This document shows positions 31,319-43,570 of a DNA stretch of 48,433 bases, piece after piece. The DNA comes from Penium margaritaceum (Eukaryota; Streptophyta; Zygnematophyceae; Desmidiales; Peniaceae). Where the stretch lies: positions 108,632-157,064 of the forward strand of contig SZWC01001536.1 in the NCBI GenBank assembly GCA_023375785.1, read 5' to 3'. The notes under the pieces were generated by a model. That model made no database searches. It worked only from the letters and a program-made list of their open reading frames with translations, and was not told the origin of the DNA. Both the position numbers and the translations under genes were made by a program. The stretch's first letter is position 1, and every line of letters begins with the position of its first letter.

Positions 31319-33590
31319 TGCCACTTTTTGTGAGCCTTGATAAAAGTGTACATTCCTAGTCAATTCAGGCCAAAACTGTTACCTTAATCTCTGACCAGTT
31401 TTCTGCCATCCTTGGAACAAGTTGCCTCCACAGTTTCAGTCTCTCCAAGAACAGTTGGTGGTTCGAACCAACCACTGCTAGGGACCCTCCACAATGCACA
31501 CTCACCCTCAGGCCAACACCCTACTTGCGCCCCACTTGCGCCTTATTTGTGTCCCACTTGCATCCTACTTCTGCCCCACTTGCGCCCTACTTGCGCCCTA
31601 CTTGCGCTCCACTTGCGTCCTGCTTGCGCCTTCTTGCGCTCACTTGTGCCCAACTTACGCCCCTCTTACACCCCACTTGCGCCCCACTTGTGCGCCACTT
31701 GCGCCCCACTTGCATCCCACTTGCGCCCCACTTGTGCCCCTCTTGCACCTTACTTGCGTCCCACTTGTGACCTACGTGCGTCCCACTTGCGCCCCACTTG
31801 CATCCCAGTTGTGCCCTTCTTCCGCTCCACTTGCGCCCTACTTGCGCCCAACGTACGCCCTACTTGCATCCCACTCGCGCCCTACTTGCGCCATACTTGC
31901 GCCCCACTTCCGCCATACTTGCGGCCCACGTGCACACCACTTGCTCCCTACTTGCGTCCATCTTGCACCCTACTTGTGCCCCACTTGCGCCCTATTTGCG
32001 GCCCACTTGCATCCCACTTGCGTCCTACTTGCGCCCCACTCGCACCCCACTTGTGTCCTACCTGCACCCCAGTTGCGCCTCACCTGCGTCCCACTTGCGT
32101 CCCACTTGCTCCCTGCTTGCATCCCACTTGTGCCTTACTTGCGCCCCTTTTGCGTCCCCCTTGCGTCCTAATTGTGCCCACTTGTGCCCCACTTGCATTT
32201 CACTTGCGCTGCACTTGCCCCCTACTTGCATCCCGCTTGCCTCCCACTTACACCCCATTTGCATCCCACATGCATCCCAATTGCGCCCCACTTGCACCCC
32301 ACATGCGCCCCACTTGCACCCCACTTGCACCTCACTTGCGCCCGACTTGCGCCCCACTTACCCCCACTTGCGACCCACTTGCGCCCCACTTGCACCCTAC
32401 TTGCGCCTTACTTGCGTCACACGTACGTCCCACTTGCACCCCACCTGCACCGTACGTGCGCCCCCCTTGCTCCCTACTTGCGCTCTACGTACGCCGCTCT
32501 TGCGCCCTACTTGCGTCCCACTTGCGCACCACTCACGACCTACTTGCGTCCCATTTGAGTCCCACTTGCGTCCCACTTCCGCCCCACTTACACCCCATTT
32601 GCGCCCCATTTGTGTCCCACTTGCACCCCTCTTGCTCCCCACGTGCACCCCTCTTGCTCCCCACCTGCGCCCCACTTGCGCCCCACTTGTGCCCCACTTG
32701 CCCCCCACTTGCGCCCCACTTGCGCCCCACTTGCGCCGTACATGCGCCCACTTCCGCCCCACTTGCGCCCTACTTGCGCCCCACTTGCGCCCACTTGCAT
32801 CCTACTTCTGCCCCACTTGTGCCCCACTTGTGCCCTACTTACATCCCACTTGCGCCCTACGTACGCCCTACTTGCGCCCTTTTTGCATCCCACTTGCGCC
32901 CCACTTGCACCCCATTTGTACCCCACTTCTACCCCACTTGCACCCCACCTCCGCCCTACTTGCGCCCCAATTGCGTCCTTCTCGCGTCCCACTTGCGCCC
33001 CAGTTGGGCCCTACTTGCACCCCACTTGCGCTGCACGTGCACCCCACTTTTGCCCCACTTGCGCCTAACTTGCGTCCCACATGCGCCCCACTTGCGCTCC
33101 ACTTGCGCCCCACTTGCGCCCTACTTGCGCCCCACTTGCGCCCTACGTGTGCCCCACTTGCGCCCCACTTGCGCCCTACTTGCGCCCCACTTGCGCCCTA
33201 CGTGTGCCCCACTTGTGCCCCACTTGTGTCCTACTTGCGTCCCACTTGTACCCAAGTTGCGCCCCATTTGTGTCCCACTTGCATCCCACTTGCACCCCAC
33301 CTGTACCCCACTTACGCCCCACTTGCGCCACACTTGCGCCCCACTTGCATCCCACTTGCGTCCCACTTACACCCCACTTGCACCCCAGTTGCGCCCTACG
33401 TGCGCCCACTTGCGTCCCACTTGTACCATACTTGCGCCCCACTTGCGTCCCACATGCATCCTACTTCCGTCCCACTTGCATCCCACTCTCGCCCTACTTG
33501 CGTCCAACCTACGACCCACTTGCGCCCTACGTACATCCCACTTGCGCCCCACTTGCACCAAATTTGCGCCCCACTTAGGCCCCACTTGCG

Positions 33591-33810
33591 CCCTACGTGT
33601 GTCCAACTTCTGCCCCACTTGCGCCCTACTTGCGCCCCCCTTGCGCCTCACTTGCACCCTATTTGTGCCCCACTTGCTTCCCACTTATGCCCCACTTGCG
33701 CCCTACGTGTGTCCAACTTCTGCCCCACTTGCGCCCTACTTGCGCCCCCCTTGCGCCTCACTTGCACCCTATTTGTGCCCCACTTGCTTCCCACTTATGC
33801 CCCACTTGCG
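33591..33810 (+). repeat. 110-bp duplication (10 monomers)
   Basis: The block starting CCCTACGTGTGTCCAACTTC at 33591 is repeated exactly at 33701, 110 bp on. Confidence 0.93.
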
Positions 33811-36800
33811 CCCTACTTGCGCCCTACTTGTGCCCCACTTGCGTCCTGCTTGCGGCCTACTTGCGCCCTACTTGCGCCGCACTTACGCCCTACTTGCACC
33901 CCACTTGCGCCCCACTTGCGCCCCACTTGCACCCTACTTCTGCCCCACTTGTGCCCTCCTTGCATCCTACGCACATCCCACTTGGGCCCCACTCGCGCCC
34001 TACTTACGCCCTACTTGCACCCCACTTGCGCCATACTTGCGCCCCACTTGCACACCACTTGCTCCCTACTTGCGTCCCACTTTCACTCTTGTTGCACCCT
34101 AGTTACGCTGTATTTGCGGCCCACTTGCACCCCAATTACGCCCTACTTGCGCCCCACTTGCACCCCACTTGAATCCTCCTTGCGCCCCACTTGCGCCCCA
34201 ATTGCATCCCACTTGCGTCCCACTTTCCCTCTACCTGTGTCCCACTTGCGCCCTTCTTGCACCCCAATGGCGCCCCACTTACGTCCTAATTGTGCCCCAC
34301 TTGCGTCCCACTTGCGTCCCACTTGCGCCCCACCTGCGCCCTACTTGCGTCCCACTTGCCTCCCACTTACGCCCCATCTGTATCCAACATGCACCCTACT
34401 TGCGTCCCACCTACGGCCCACTTGCACCCCACATGCGCCCCACTTGCACCCCACTTGCGCCTCACTTGCGCTCCCCTTGCGCCCTACTTGCGGCCCACTT
34501 GCGCCCCACTTGCAACCTACTTGTGTCCTACTTGCGTCCCATGTGCCTCCCACGTGCGTCCCACTTGTGCCCCATTTGCGCCCACTTACGCCCTACGTGC
34601 GCCCCCCTTAAGTCCCACTTGCGCCATACTTGCGCCCCACTTGCGCACCACTTGCGACTTGCTTGTGCCTCAATTGCGTCCCACTTATGCCACACTTGCG
34701 CCCCACTTATACCCCATTTGCGCCCCTTTTGCGCCCCACTTGCGCCCCTCTTGCGCCCCACCTGCGCCCCACTTGCGCCCCACTTGCGCCCCACTTGCGT
34801 CCCTATTGCGTCCCACTTGCGCTCCACTTGTACCCCACTTGTGCCCTACATGCGCCCACTTGCGCCCCACTTGCGCCCCACTTGCGTCCCTATTGCGTCC
34901 CACTTGCGCTCCACTTGTACCCCACTTGTGCCCTACATGCGCCCACTTGCGCCCCACTTGCACCCTAGTTGCGCCCCACTTGCGCCCTACTTGCATCCTA
35001 CTTCCGCCCCAGTTGCACCCCAGTTGCGCCCTACTTGTACTCCACTTGCGACCTACGTGCACCCCACTTGCGCCCTACTTGCGCCCGACTTGTTTCCCAC
35101 TTGCACCCTATTTGTACCCAAATTGTACCCCACTTGCGCCCCACCTGTGCCCCATGTGCGCCCTACTTGTGTCCATCTTGCATCCCACTTGCACTCCATT
35201 TGGACCCTACTTGCACCCTACTTGCGCCCCACTAGCGTCGTACTTGCGCCCTACTTGTGCCCCACTTGCACCCCACTTGCGCCCGACTTGCGCCCCACCC
35301 CTACTTGCGCCCCACTTGGGCCCCACTTGCGCCTCACTTGCACCCCACTTGCGCCCCCCTTGTGCCCCAATTGCTCCCCACTTGCGACCTTCTTACGCCC
35401 CACTTGCGTCCTACATGCGCCCCACTTGTGCCCCTTTTGCACCCTACTTGCGTCCTACTTCCGCCCCACTTGCGTCCTACTTGCACCCCATTTCCACCCC
35501 AATTGCGCCCTAATTGCACCCCACTTGCGCCCTACGTGCGCCCCACTTGCGCCCCACTTGCGCCCTACTTACGTCTCATTTGCGCCCCACTTGCATCCCA
35601 CTTGCGCCCCATTTGCGTCCCACTTGCACCTATGTGTGTCCACTTGCACCCCACTTGTGCCCTACTTGCACCCCACTTGCGCCCCATTTGCATCCTACTT
35701 CCGCCCCACTCGCATCACACTTCCGCCCCACTTGCCACCGACTTGCGCCCTACGTACGTCCCACTTGCGCCCAACTCGTGCCCCACTTGCGCCACAGTTA
35801 CGCCCCACTTGTGCCCTACATGTGACCCACTTGTGCCCCACTTGCGCCCTACTTGCGCCCCACGTGCATCCTACTTGCTCCCCTCTTGCGCCCAACTTGC
35901 GTCCTCCTTGTGCCCCACTTGCTCCCCACTTGCGTCCCTCTTGCGTCCCACTTGCGCCCTACTTGCACCCTACTTGCCCCCACTTGCGTCGTGCTTGCGC
36001 CCTACTTGAGCCCCACTTGCGCCCTACTTGCGTCCTACTTGCACCCCACTTGCGCACCACTTGCGCTCCAATTGTGCCCCACTTGTGCCCCACTTGTGGC
36101 CCACTTGGGCCCAACTTGCGCCCCACTTATGTCCTTCTTACGTCCCAATTGCATCCCACTTGGGCCCTACATGCACCCTCTGCGCCCCTCTTGCGCCCTA
36201 CTTGCGCCCCACTTGCGCCCCACTTGCGGCCCTCTTGCGCCCCACCTGCACCCCACTTGCGCCCCACTTGCGCCCCACGTGCGCCTCACTTGCGGCCCAC
36301 TTGCGCCTCCCTTGTGCCCCACTTGCTCCCTACTTGCGCCCTACGTGCGCCCCACATGCGCCCCACTTGCGTCCTATTTACGCCCCACTTGCGCCCTTCT
36401 TGCGCCCCATTTGCGCCCGACTTGCGTCCCACTTGCGTCCCACATGCGCCCCACTTGTGCCCCACTTGCACCCTACTTGCGTCCTACTTGCGTCCCACTT
36501 GCATCCCACTTGCATCCCACTTGCGCCCTACTTGCGCCCCACTTGCATCCTACTTACGCCCCACTTGCCCCCCAGTTACGCCCGAGTTGCATCCGACATG
36601 CACCCCACTTGCGCCCCGCCTGCGCCCCACTTGCACCCCACTTGCTCCCCACCTGTGCCCCACTTACGCCCCACTTGCGCCCCAGGTGCATCCCACTTGT
36701 GCCCCACTTGCGTCCCACTTGTGCCCCACTTGCGCCCTACGTGCGCCCTATTGCGCCCTACTTGCGTCCTATTACGCCCTACTTGCGTCCTATTTGTGCC

Positions 36801-37555
36801 ACACTCGCCCCCCACGTACATCCTACTTCTGCCCCACTCGCACCCCACTTGCGCCCTACTTGCATCCAACATGTGACCCACTTGGGCCCCACGTACGTCC
36901 CACTTGCATCCCACTCGTGCCCCACTTTCACCACACTTACGCGCCAATTACGCCGTGCGTGCGCCTTACTTGTGCCCCACTTGTGCCCTACTTGCGCCCC
37001 ACGTGTGCCCTATTTGTGCCCCTCTTGCGCCCCACTTTGGCCCTACTTGAGCCCCACTTGTGCCCCACTTGCGGCCCACTTGCGCCCTACTTGCGCCCTA
37101 CTTGCCTCCCACTTGCGTCCTGCTTGCGCCCTACTTGTGTCCCACTTACGCCCCACTTGCGACCCAATTACGCCCCAGTTGCGCCGCTCATGCGCCCCAC
37201 TTGCGCCCCACTTGCCCCCCACTTCGGCCCCACTTACGCCTGACTTTTGTCCCACTTGCGTCCCATTTGTACCCCTCTTGCACCCTACTTGCGCCCCACT
37301 TGTGCCCTACGTGCGTCCCACCTGCCTCCACTTGTGCCCTGCGTGCGTCCCACGTGCGCCCCACTTGTGTTCCACTTGCGCCCCACTTGTGTTCCATTTG
37401 CGCCCTGCACCACCCAATTGGCACCCTACTTGCGCCCTACGTACGCCCCACTTGCGCCCCGCTCGCACCCTACTTGCGCCCTATATACACCCCGCTTGCG
37501 CACCACTTGCGCCCGACTTGCGCCCTACTTGTGTCCTACTTGCGCCCCACTTGTG

Positions 37556-37885
37556 CCCTACATACGCCCTACTTGCGCCCTACTTGTGCCCCACTTGCAC
37601 CCTACTTGCGCCCTACTTGTGCCCTACTTGCATGCCCTTCTCGCCCTACTTGCGCCCCACTTGCACCCTACTTGCGCCCTACTTGTGCCCCACTTGTGCC
37701 CTACTTGCGCCCCACTTGTGCCCTACATACGCCCTACTTGCGCCCTACTTGTGCCCCACTTGCACCCTACTTGCGCCCTACTTGTGCCCTACTTGCATCC
37801 TGCTTGCGCCCTACTTGCGCCACACTTGCACCTCACTTACGTCCTACTTGCGCCCCACTTGCACATGCCTTGCTCCCTACTTGCG
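37556..37885 (+). repeat. 165-bp duplication (15 monomers)
   Basis: CCCTACATACGCCC occurs at 37556 and 37721, 165 bp apart, with matching downstream variants to about 37800. Confidence 0.85.
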
Positions 37886-38439
37886 TCTCACTTGCATCCT
37901 ATTTGCGCCCCACTTGCGCCTTACTTGCGGCCTACTTGCGCTCCACTTGCGCCCGAATTGCGCCCCACTTGCACCCCACATGCGTCCTACTTGTGTCCCA
38001 CTTGCACCCCACCTGATTCCCACTTGCGTCCCACTTGCACCCTACTTGCGTCCTACTTGCGCCCTACTTGCGCCCCACTTGCGCCCCACTTGCATCTTAA
38101 TTGCGCCCCACTTGCGCCCTGCTTGGGCCCTACTTGCGTCCCACTTGTCCCTTACTTACATCCCATTTACATCCCACATCCACCGCACTTGCGTCCCACA
38201 TGCACCCCACTTGAACCCCACATGTGCCCCACTTGCGCCCCACTTGCACCTCACTTGCGCCCCACTTGCGCCTCACTTGTGTCCCACTTGCGCCCTGCTT
38301 GTGCCCTACTTGCATCCGACGTGCGTCCCACATGCCCCCCATTTGCACCCCACTTACGCCCTATGTGCACCCCCCTTGTGCCCCACTTGCGCCCTACTTG
38401 TGCCCCACTTGCGCCCTACTTGCGTCCTTCTTGCACACC

Positions 38440-38790
38440 ACTTGCGCCCTACTTGCGCCCCACTTGCGCCCTACTTGCACCCCACTTGCGCCCCACTTGC
38501 CCCCCACTTGCGCCCCACCTGCGCCCCACTTGCGCCCCACTTGTGCCCTCCTTCCGCCCCACTTGTGCCCTACGTGCGCCCACTTGCGCCCCACTTGCCC
38601 CCCACTTGCGCCCCACCTGCGCCCCACTTGCGCCCCACTTGTGCCCTCCTTCCGCCCCACTTGTGCCCTACGTGCGCCCACTTGCGCCCCACTTGCCCCC
38701 CACTTGCGCCCCACCTGCGCCCCACTTGCGCCCCACTTGTGCCCTACTTCCGCCCCACTTGTGCCCTACGTGCGCCCACTTGCGCCCCAC
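38440..38790 (+). repeat. 98-bp higher-order repeat, about 3 copies
   Basis: TTGCCCCCCACTTG recurs at 38497, 38595 and 38693. The period is one short of 9 x 11 because each copy has a 10-base unit (GTGCGCCCACTT). The sequence is unrelated to the 98-bp repeat at 25.7 kb. Confidence 0.92.
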
Positions 38791-40299
38791 TTGCACCCTA
38801 CTTGTGCCCCACTTACGCCCCACTTGCATCCTACTTCCGCCCCACTTGCACCCCACTTGCGCCCTACTGCGTCCCACTTGTGTCCCACTTGCCCGCTACT
38901 TGCGCCCCATTTACGCCCCACTTGCGCCGCACTTGTACCCCTCTTGGACCCTATTTGCCCCCCACTTTTGCATTACGTGCGGCCCACTTGTGCCCCACTT
39001 GTGCCCCACATGCGCCATACTTGCACACACATTGCGCCCTACTTGTGCCCTACGTACGTCCCACCTGCGCCCCAGTCGCGCCCCGCCTGCCCCCTACTTG
39101 CACCCCACTTGCGGCCTGCTTGCGTCCCACTTGCGTTCTATGTGCGCCCAAGTTGTGCTCCACTTGTTTCTACTTGCATCCCACGTGCGCCCTTCTTGCG
39201 CCCCACTTACGCCCAACTTGCACCCTACTTGTGCCCCACTTGCGCCCCACTTGTGCTCTACTTGCGCCCTACTTGCACCCCACTTGCGTCCTACTTGCAT
39301 CCCACTTGCACCCCACTTGCACCCCACTTGCGACCCACTTGCATTCCACTTGCACCCCACTTGCACTCCACTTGCACCCCACTTGCGCCCCACTTGTGTC
39401 CCACTTGTGCCTCTCTTGCACCCTACTTGTGCCCCACATGTGTCCAACGTGCGTCCCATTTGTGCCCCACTTGCGCTTCACTTGCGCCCTAATTGCGCAC
39501 TACTTGCGTCCTACTTGTGCCCTACGTACGCCCCACTTGTGCCTTACTCGTGCCCTACTTGTGCCCTACCTGCACCCCACTTGCGCCATACTTATGCCCC
39601 ACTTGCGCACCACTTGCACCCTACTTACCTCTCACTTACGCCCCGGTTGCGCCCCACTCACGCGCCACTTGCACCCCACTTGCAACCCACTTGCGCACCA
39701 CTTGCGTCTTACTTGCACCCCACTTGTGTCCTACTTGCTTCCCACTTGCGCCCCACTTGCGCCACATTTGCGCCCCACTTGCGCCCTATTTGCGTCCCAC
39801 TTGCACCCCACTTGCACCCCTCTTGCGTCCCACTTGCACCCTACTTGCCCCCCACCTGCGCCCTACGTTCACCCACTTGCGCCCCACTTGCGTCCTAATT
39901 TTGCCCCACTTGCGCCCCACCTGCAACCTACTTCCGCTCCATTTGCACCCCACTTGTGCCCAACTTGCGACCCAGTTGCGCCCCACTTGCACGCTACTTG
40001 CACCCCACTTGCACCCCACTTGCACCCCAATTGTGCCTCACTAGCGTCCTACTTGCGCCCCACTTGCGCCCCACTTGCACTCCATTTGCGCCCCACTTGC
40101 GTGCTACTTGCGCCGCACTTGCGCCCTACGTGTGTCCCACTTGCGTCCCACTTGCGTCCTACTTGCGCACCACTTGTGCCCTACTTGCGCCCCACTTGTG
40201 CCCCACTTACACCTTTTTTGTGCCTGACTTGCGCCCCACTTGCTCCCCACTTGCGTCCCACTTGCGCCCACTTGTGCCATACTTGCCGCCCACTTGTGC

Positions 40300-40720
40300 C
40301 CTACTTGCGCCCCACTTGCGCCCCACTTGCGCCCCACGTGCGCCCCACTTGCGCCCCACTTGCGCCCTATGTGCGCCCTACTTGCGTCCCACTTGCGTCC
40401 CACTTGCGCCCCACTTGCGCCCCACGTGCGCCCCACTTGCGCCCCACTTGCGCCCTATGTGCGCCCTACTTGCGTCCCACTTGCGTCCCACTTGCGCCCC
40501 ACTTGCGCCCCACGTGCGCCCCACTTGCGCCCCACTTGCGCCCTATGTGCGCCCTACTTGCGTCCCACTTGCGTCCCACTTGCGCCCCACTTGCGCCCCA
40601 CGTGCGCCCCACTTGCGCCCCACTTGCGCCCTATGTGCGCCCTACTTGCGTCCCACTTGCGTCCCACTTGCGCCCCACTTGCGCCCCACGTGCGCCCCAC
40701 TTGCGCCCCACTTGCACCCT
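40300..40720 (+). repeat. 88-bp higher-order repeat (8 monomers), 4-5 copies
   Basis: CCCTATGTGCGCCC falls at 40365, 40453, 40541 and 40629, exactly 88 bp apart. A partial further copy ends in CACCCTACGTG at about 40710. Confidence 0.94.
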
Positions 40721-41801
40721 ACGTGTGCCCCACTTGTGCCCACTTGCGCCATACTTGCGCCCCACTTGCGCCTCACTTGCGTCCCACTTGCACCCCACTT
40801 GCGCCCTACTTGCGCCCCAGTTGCACCCCACTTGCACCCTACTTACGCCCGAGTTGCGTCCCATTTGTGCGCCACTTGCGCCCTACGTGCGCCCCACTTG
40901 TGCCTGACTTGAGTCCTACTTGCACTTCACGTGCGTCCTACTTGTGCCCTACTTGGGCCCAGGTACATCCTACTTGTGCCCCACTTGCGCCCTACTTTTA
41001 GCCCACTTGCGCCGCACTTGCACCTTACTTGCGCCCCACTTGCGCCCCACTTGCGTCCCACTTGCATCCTTCTTGCACCCCGCTTCCGCCCCACTTGCAT
41101 CCCATATACGCCGCACTTGCGCTCTACTTTTATCCCACTTGCGCCCTACTTACGCCCTACTTGCGTCCTAGTTGCGCCCCACTTGTGCCCTACTTGCGTC
41201 CCACTTGCGTCCCACTTGCACCCTACTTGCGTCGCATGTGTGCCCTACTTGTACCCCACTTGCACCCCACTTGCGTCCTACTTGCGCCCCACTTGCATCC
41301 CACTTGCGTCCCACCTGCGCCCCTTTAATGCCCTCCTTGTGTCCCACTTGCCCCCCACTTACGCCCCGTTTGCATCCCACATGCACCCCAATTGCGCACC
41401 ACCTGCACCCCACTTGCACCCCACTTGCGCCCTAGTTGCACCCCACTTGCGCCTCACTTGCACCCCACTTGTGTCCCACTTGTGCCCCACTTGCACCCAA
41501 CTTGCACCCTACTTGCACCGTACTTGCATCCTACGTGTGTCCCACTTGCGCCCCATTTGCGCCCAACTTGCGTCCTACGTGCGTCCCCCTTGTGCCCCAC
41601 TTGCGCCCTACTTGCATCCCACTTGCGCCGTACTTGCGTCCCACTTACACAGAACTTGCAACCTACTTGCGCCCCACTTGCGTCTCACTTGCGCCGCACT
41701 TGCACCCCACATGCACCCCACTTGTGCCCCATTTGCGCCCCAGTTTTACCCCTCTTGCGCCCCCCCCCATCCCAGTTGCGCCCCACTAGCGCCCCACTTG
41801 C

Positions 41802-43020
41802 GCCCCACTTGCGCCCTACGTGCGCCCCACTTGCGCCCTACGTGCGCCCCACTTGCGCCCTACGTGCGCCCCACTTGCGCCCTACGTGCGCCCCACTTGC
41901 GCCCTACGTGCGCCCCACTTGCGCCCTACGTGCGCCCCACTTGCGCCCTACGTGCGCCCCACTTGCGCCCTACGTGCGCCCCACTTGCGCCCTACGTGCG
42001 CCCCACTTGCGCCCTACGTGCGCCCCACTTGCGCCCTACGTGCGCCCCACTTGCGCCCTACGTGCGCCCCACTTGCGCCCTACGTGCGCCCCACTTGCGC
42101 CCTACGTGCGCCCCACTTGCGCCCTACGTGCGCCCCACTTGCGCCCTACGTGCGCCCCACTTGCGCCCTACGTGCGCCCCACTTGCGCCCTACGTGCGCC
42201 CCACTTGCGCCCTACGTGCGCCCCACTTGCGCCCTACGTGCGCCCCACTTGCGCCCTACGTGCGCCCCACTTGCGCCCTACGTGCGCCCCACTTGCGCCC
42301 TACGTGCGCCCCACTTGCGCCCTACGTGCGCCCCACTTGCGCCCTACGTGCGCCCCACTTGCGCCCTACGTGCGCCCCACTTGCGCCCTACGTGCGCCCC
42401 ACTTGCGCCCTACGTGCGCCCCACTTGCGCCCTACGTGCGCCCCACTTGCGCCCTACGTGCGCCCCACTTGCGCCCTACGTGCGCCCCACTTGCGCCCTA
42501 CGTGCGCCCCACTTGCGCCCTACGTGCGCCCCACTTGCGCCCTACGTGCGCCCCACTTGCGCCCTACGTGCGCCCCACTTGCGCCCTACGTGCGCCCCAC
42601 TTGCGCCCTACGTGCGCCCCACTTGCGCCCTACGTGCGCCCCACTTGCGCCCTACGTGCGCCCCACTTGCGCCCTACGTGCGCCCCACTTGCGCCCTACG
42701 TGCGCCCCACTTGCGCCCTACGTGCGCCCCACTTGCGCCCTACGTGCGCCCCACTTGCGCCCTACGTGCGCCCCACTTGCGCCCTACGTGCGCCCCACTT
42801 GCGCCCTACGTGCGCCCCACTTGCGCCCTACGTGCGCCCCACTTGCGCCCTACGTGCGCCCCACTTGCGCCCTACGTGCGCCCCACTTGCGCCCTACGTG
42901 CGCCCCACTTGCGCCCTACGTGCGCCCCACTTGCGCCCTACGTGCGCCCCACTTGCGCCCTACGTGCGCCCCACTTGCGCCCTACGTGCGCCCCACTTGC
43001 GCCCTACGTGCGCCCCACTT
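41802..43020 (+). repeat. Homogeneous 22-bp dimer array, about 55 copies
   Basis: The dimer CCCCACTTGCGCCCTACGTGCG (two 11-bp units, positions 41802-41823 as first copy) repeats without visible change for about 1.2 kb. It is bounded by ordinary variable units on both sides. The uniformity contrasts with the diverged neighbours and suggests very recent expansion. Confidence 0.95.
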
Positions 43021-43514
43021 GCGCCCCACTCGCGCCCACTTGCGTCCCACTTAAGCCCCACTTGCGCCCCACTTGCGCCCTACTTGCGTCCCACTTGTGC
43101 GCCACTTGTGCCCTACTTGCACCCCATTAGCGCCCCACTTACGCCCTACTTGCACCCCACTTGCGTCCCACTTACACTCTACTTGCTGCCTACGTGCGTC
43201 CCACTTGTGCCCCACTTGCGTCCCACTTGTGCCCCACTTTTGCCCGACTTGCGCTCCACTTGCGCCCTACCTGCGCCCCATTTGTGCCCCACTTGCGTCC
43301 CACTTGCGCCCCAGTTGGGTCCTACTTGCGCCCCACTTGCGCCCCACTTGGACCCTATTTGCACCCTACTTGCGCCCCACTTGCTTTTTACTTGTGCCCT
43401 ACCTCCGCCCCACTTCCGCCCCACTTGCGCCCCACTTGCGTCCCACTTGCAGCCCACTTACGTCCCACTTGCATCCCACTTGCATCCCACTTGCGCCCCA
43501 CTTGTGCCCTACTT

Positions 43515-43570
43515 GCGTGATGTAAGTGGGATGCGAATTGCGTAAGTGGGACGCAAGTTGCGTCCCACTT
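43515..43570. repeat. Micro-inversion with a 13-bp palindrome
   Basis: Three to four reversed units (TAAGTGGGATGCGAATTGCG and following) interrupt the plus-oriented array. They end in AAGTGGGACGCAA-G-TTGCGTCCCACTT (43544-43570), a perfect palindrome with a single central base. Confidence 0.85.

Larger units (their letters stand above)
30818..31518 (+). mobile_element. Probable solo LTR, 701 bp, inserted in the array
   Basis: Unique segment beginning TGTTGG (30818-30823) and ending CCAACA (31513-31518), the TG...CA inverted ends of LTRs, flanked by the 5-bp direct repeat CCCTA (30813-30817 and 31519-31523). A TATAAAA lies at 31312-31318, about 200 bp before the right end, as expected of an LTR promoter. 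No internal coding region, primer site or second LTR is present, so recombination to a solo LTR is the simplest history. CCCTA is part of the array unit, but its double appearance is out of array phase, which supports a real duplication. It also carries tRNA-like A and B boxes and TTCTAGAA motifs. Confidence 0.75.

Noticed and set aside
25640..38790. Common origin of the two 98-bp higher-order repeats (25.7 and 38.5 kb)
   Set aside because: After reverse-complementing, the unit variants do not match. The shared length follows from 9 x 11 minus one base in each case.
35853..40907. 1,684-codon open frame, and similar giant frames throughout 20-48 kb, as real proteins
   Set aside because: All consist only of the 11-residue cycle dictated by the stop-free 11-bp unit. 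Overlapping frames on the same strand give the same peptide, many starts are arbitrary, and no domain or codon bias is visible.
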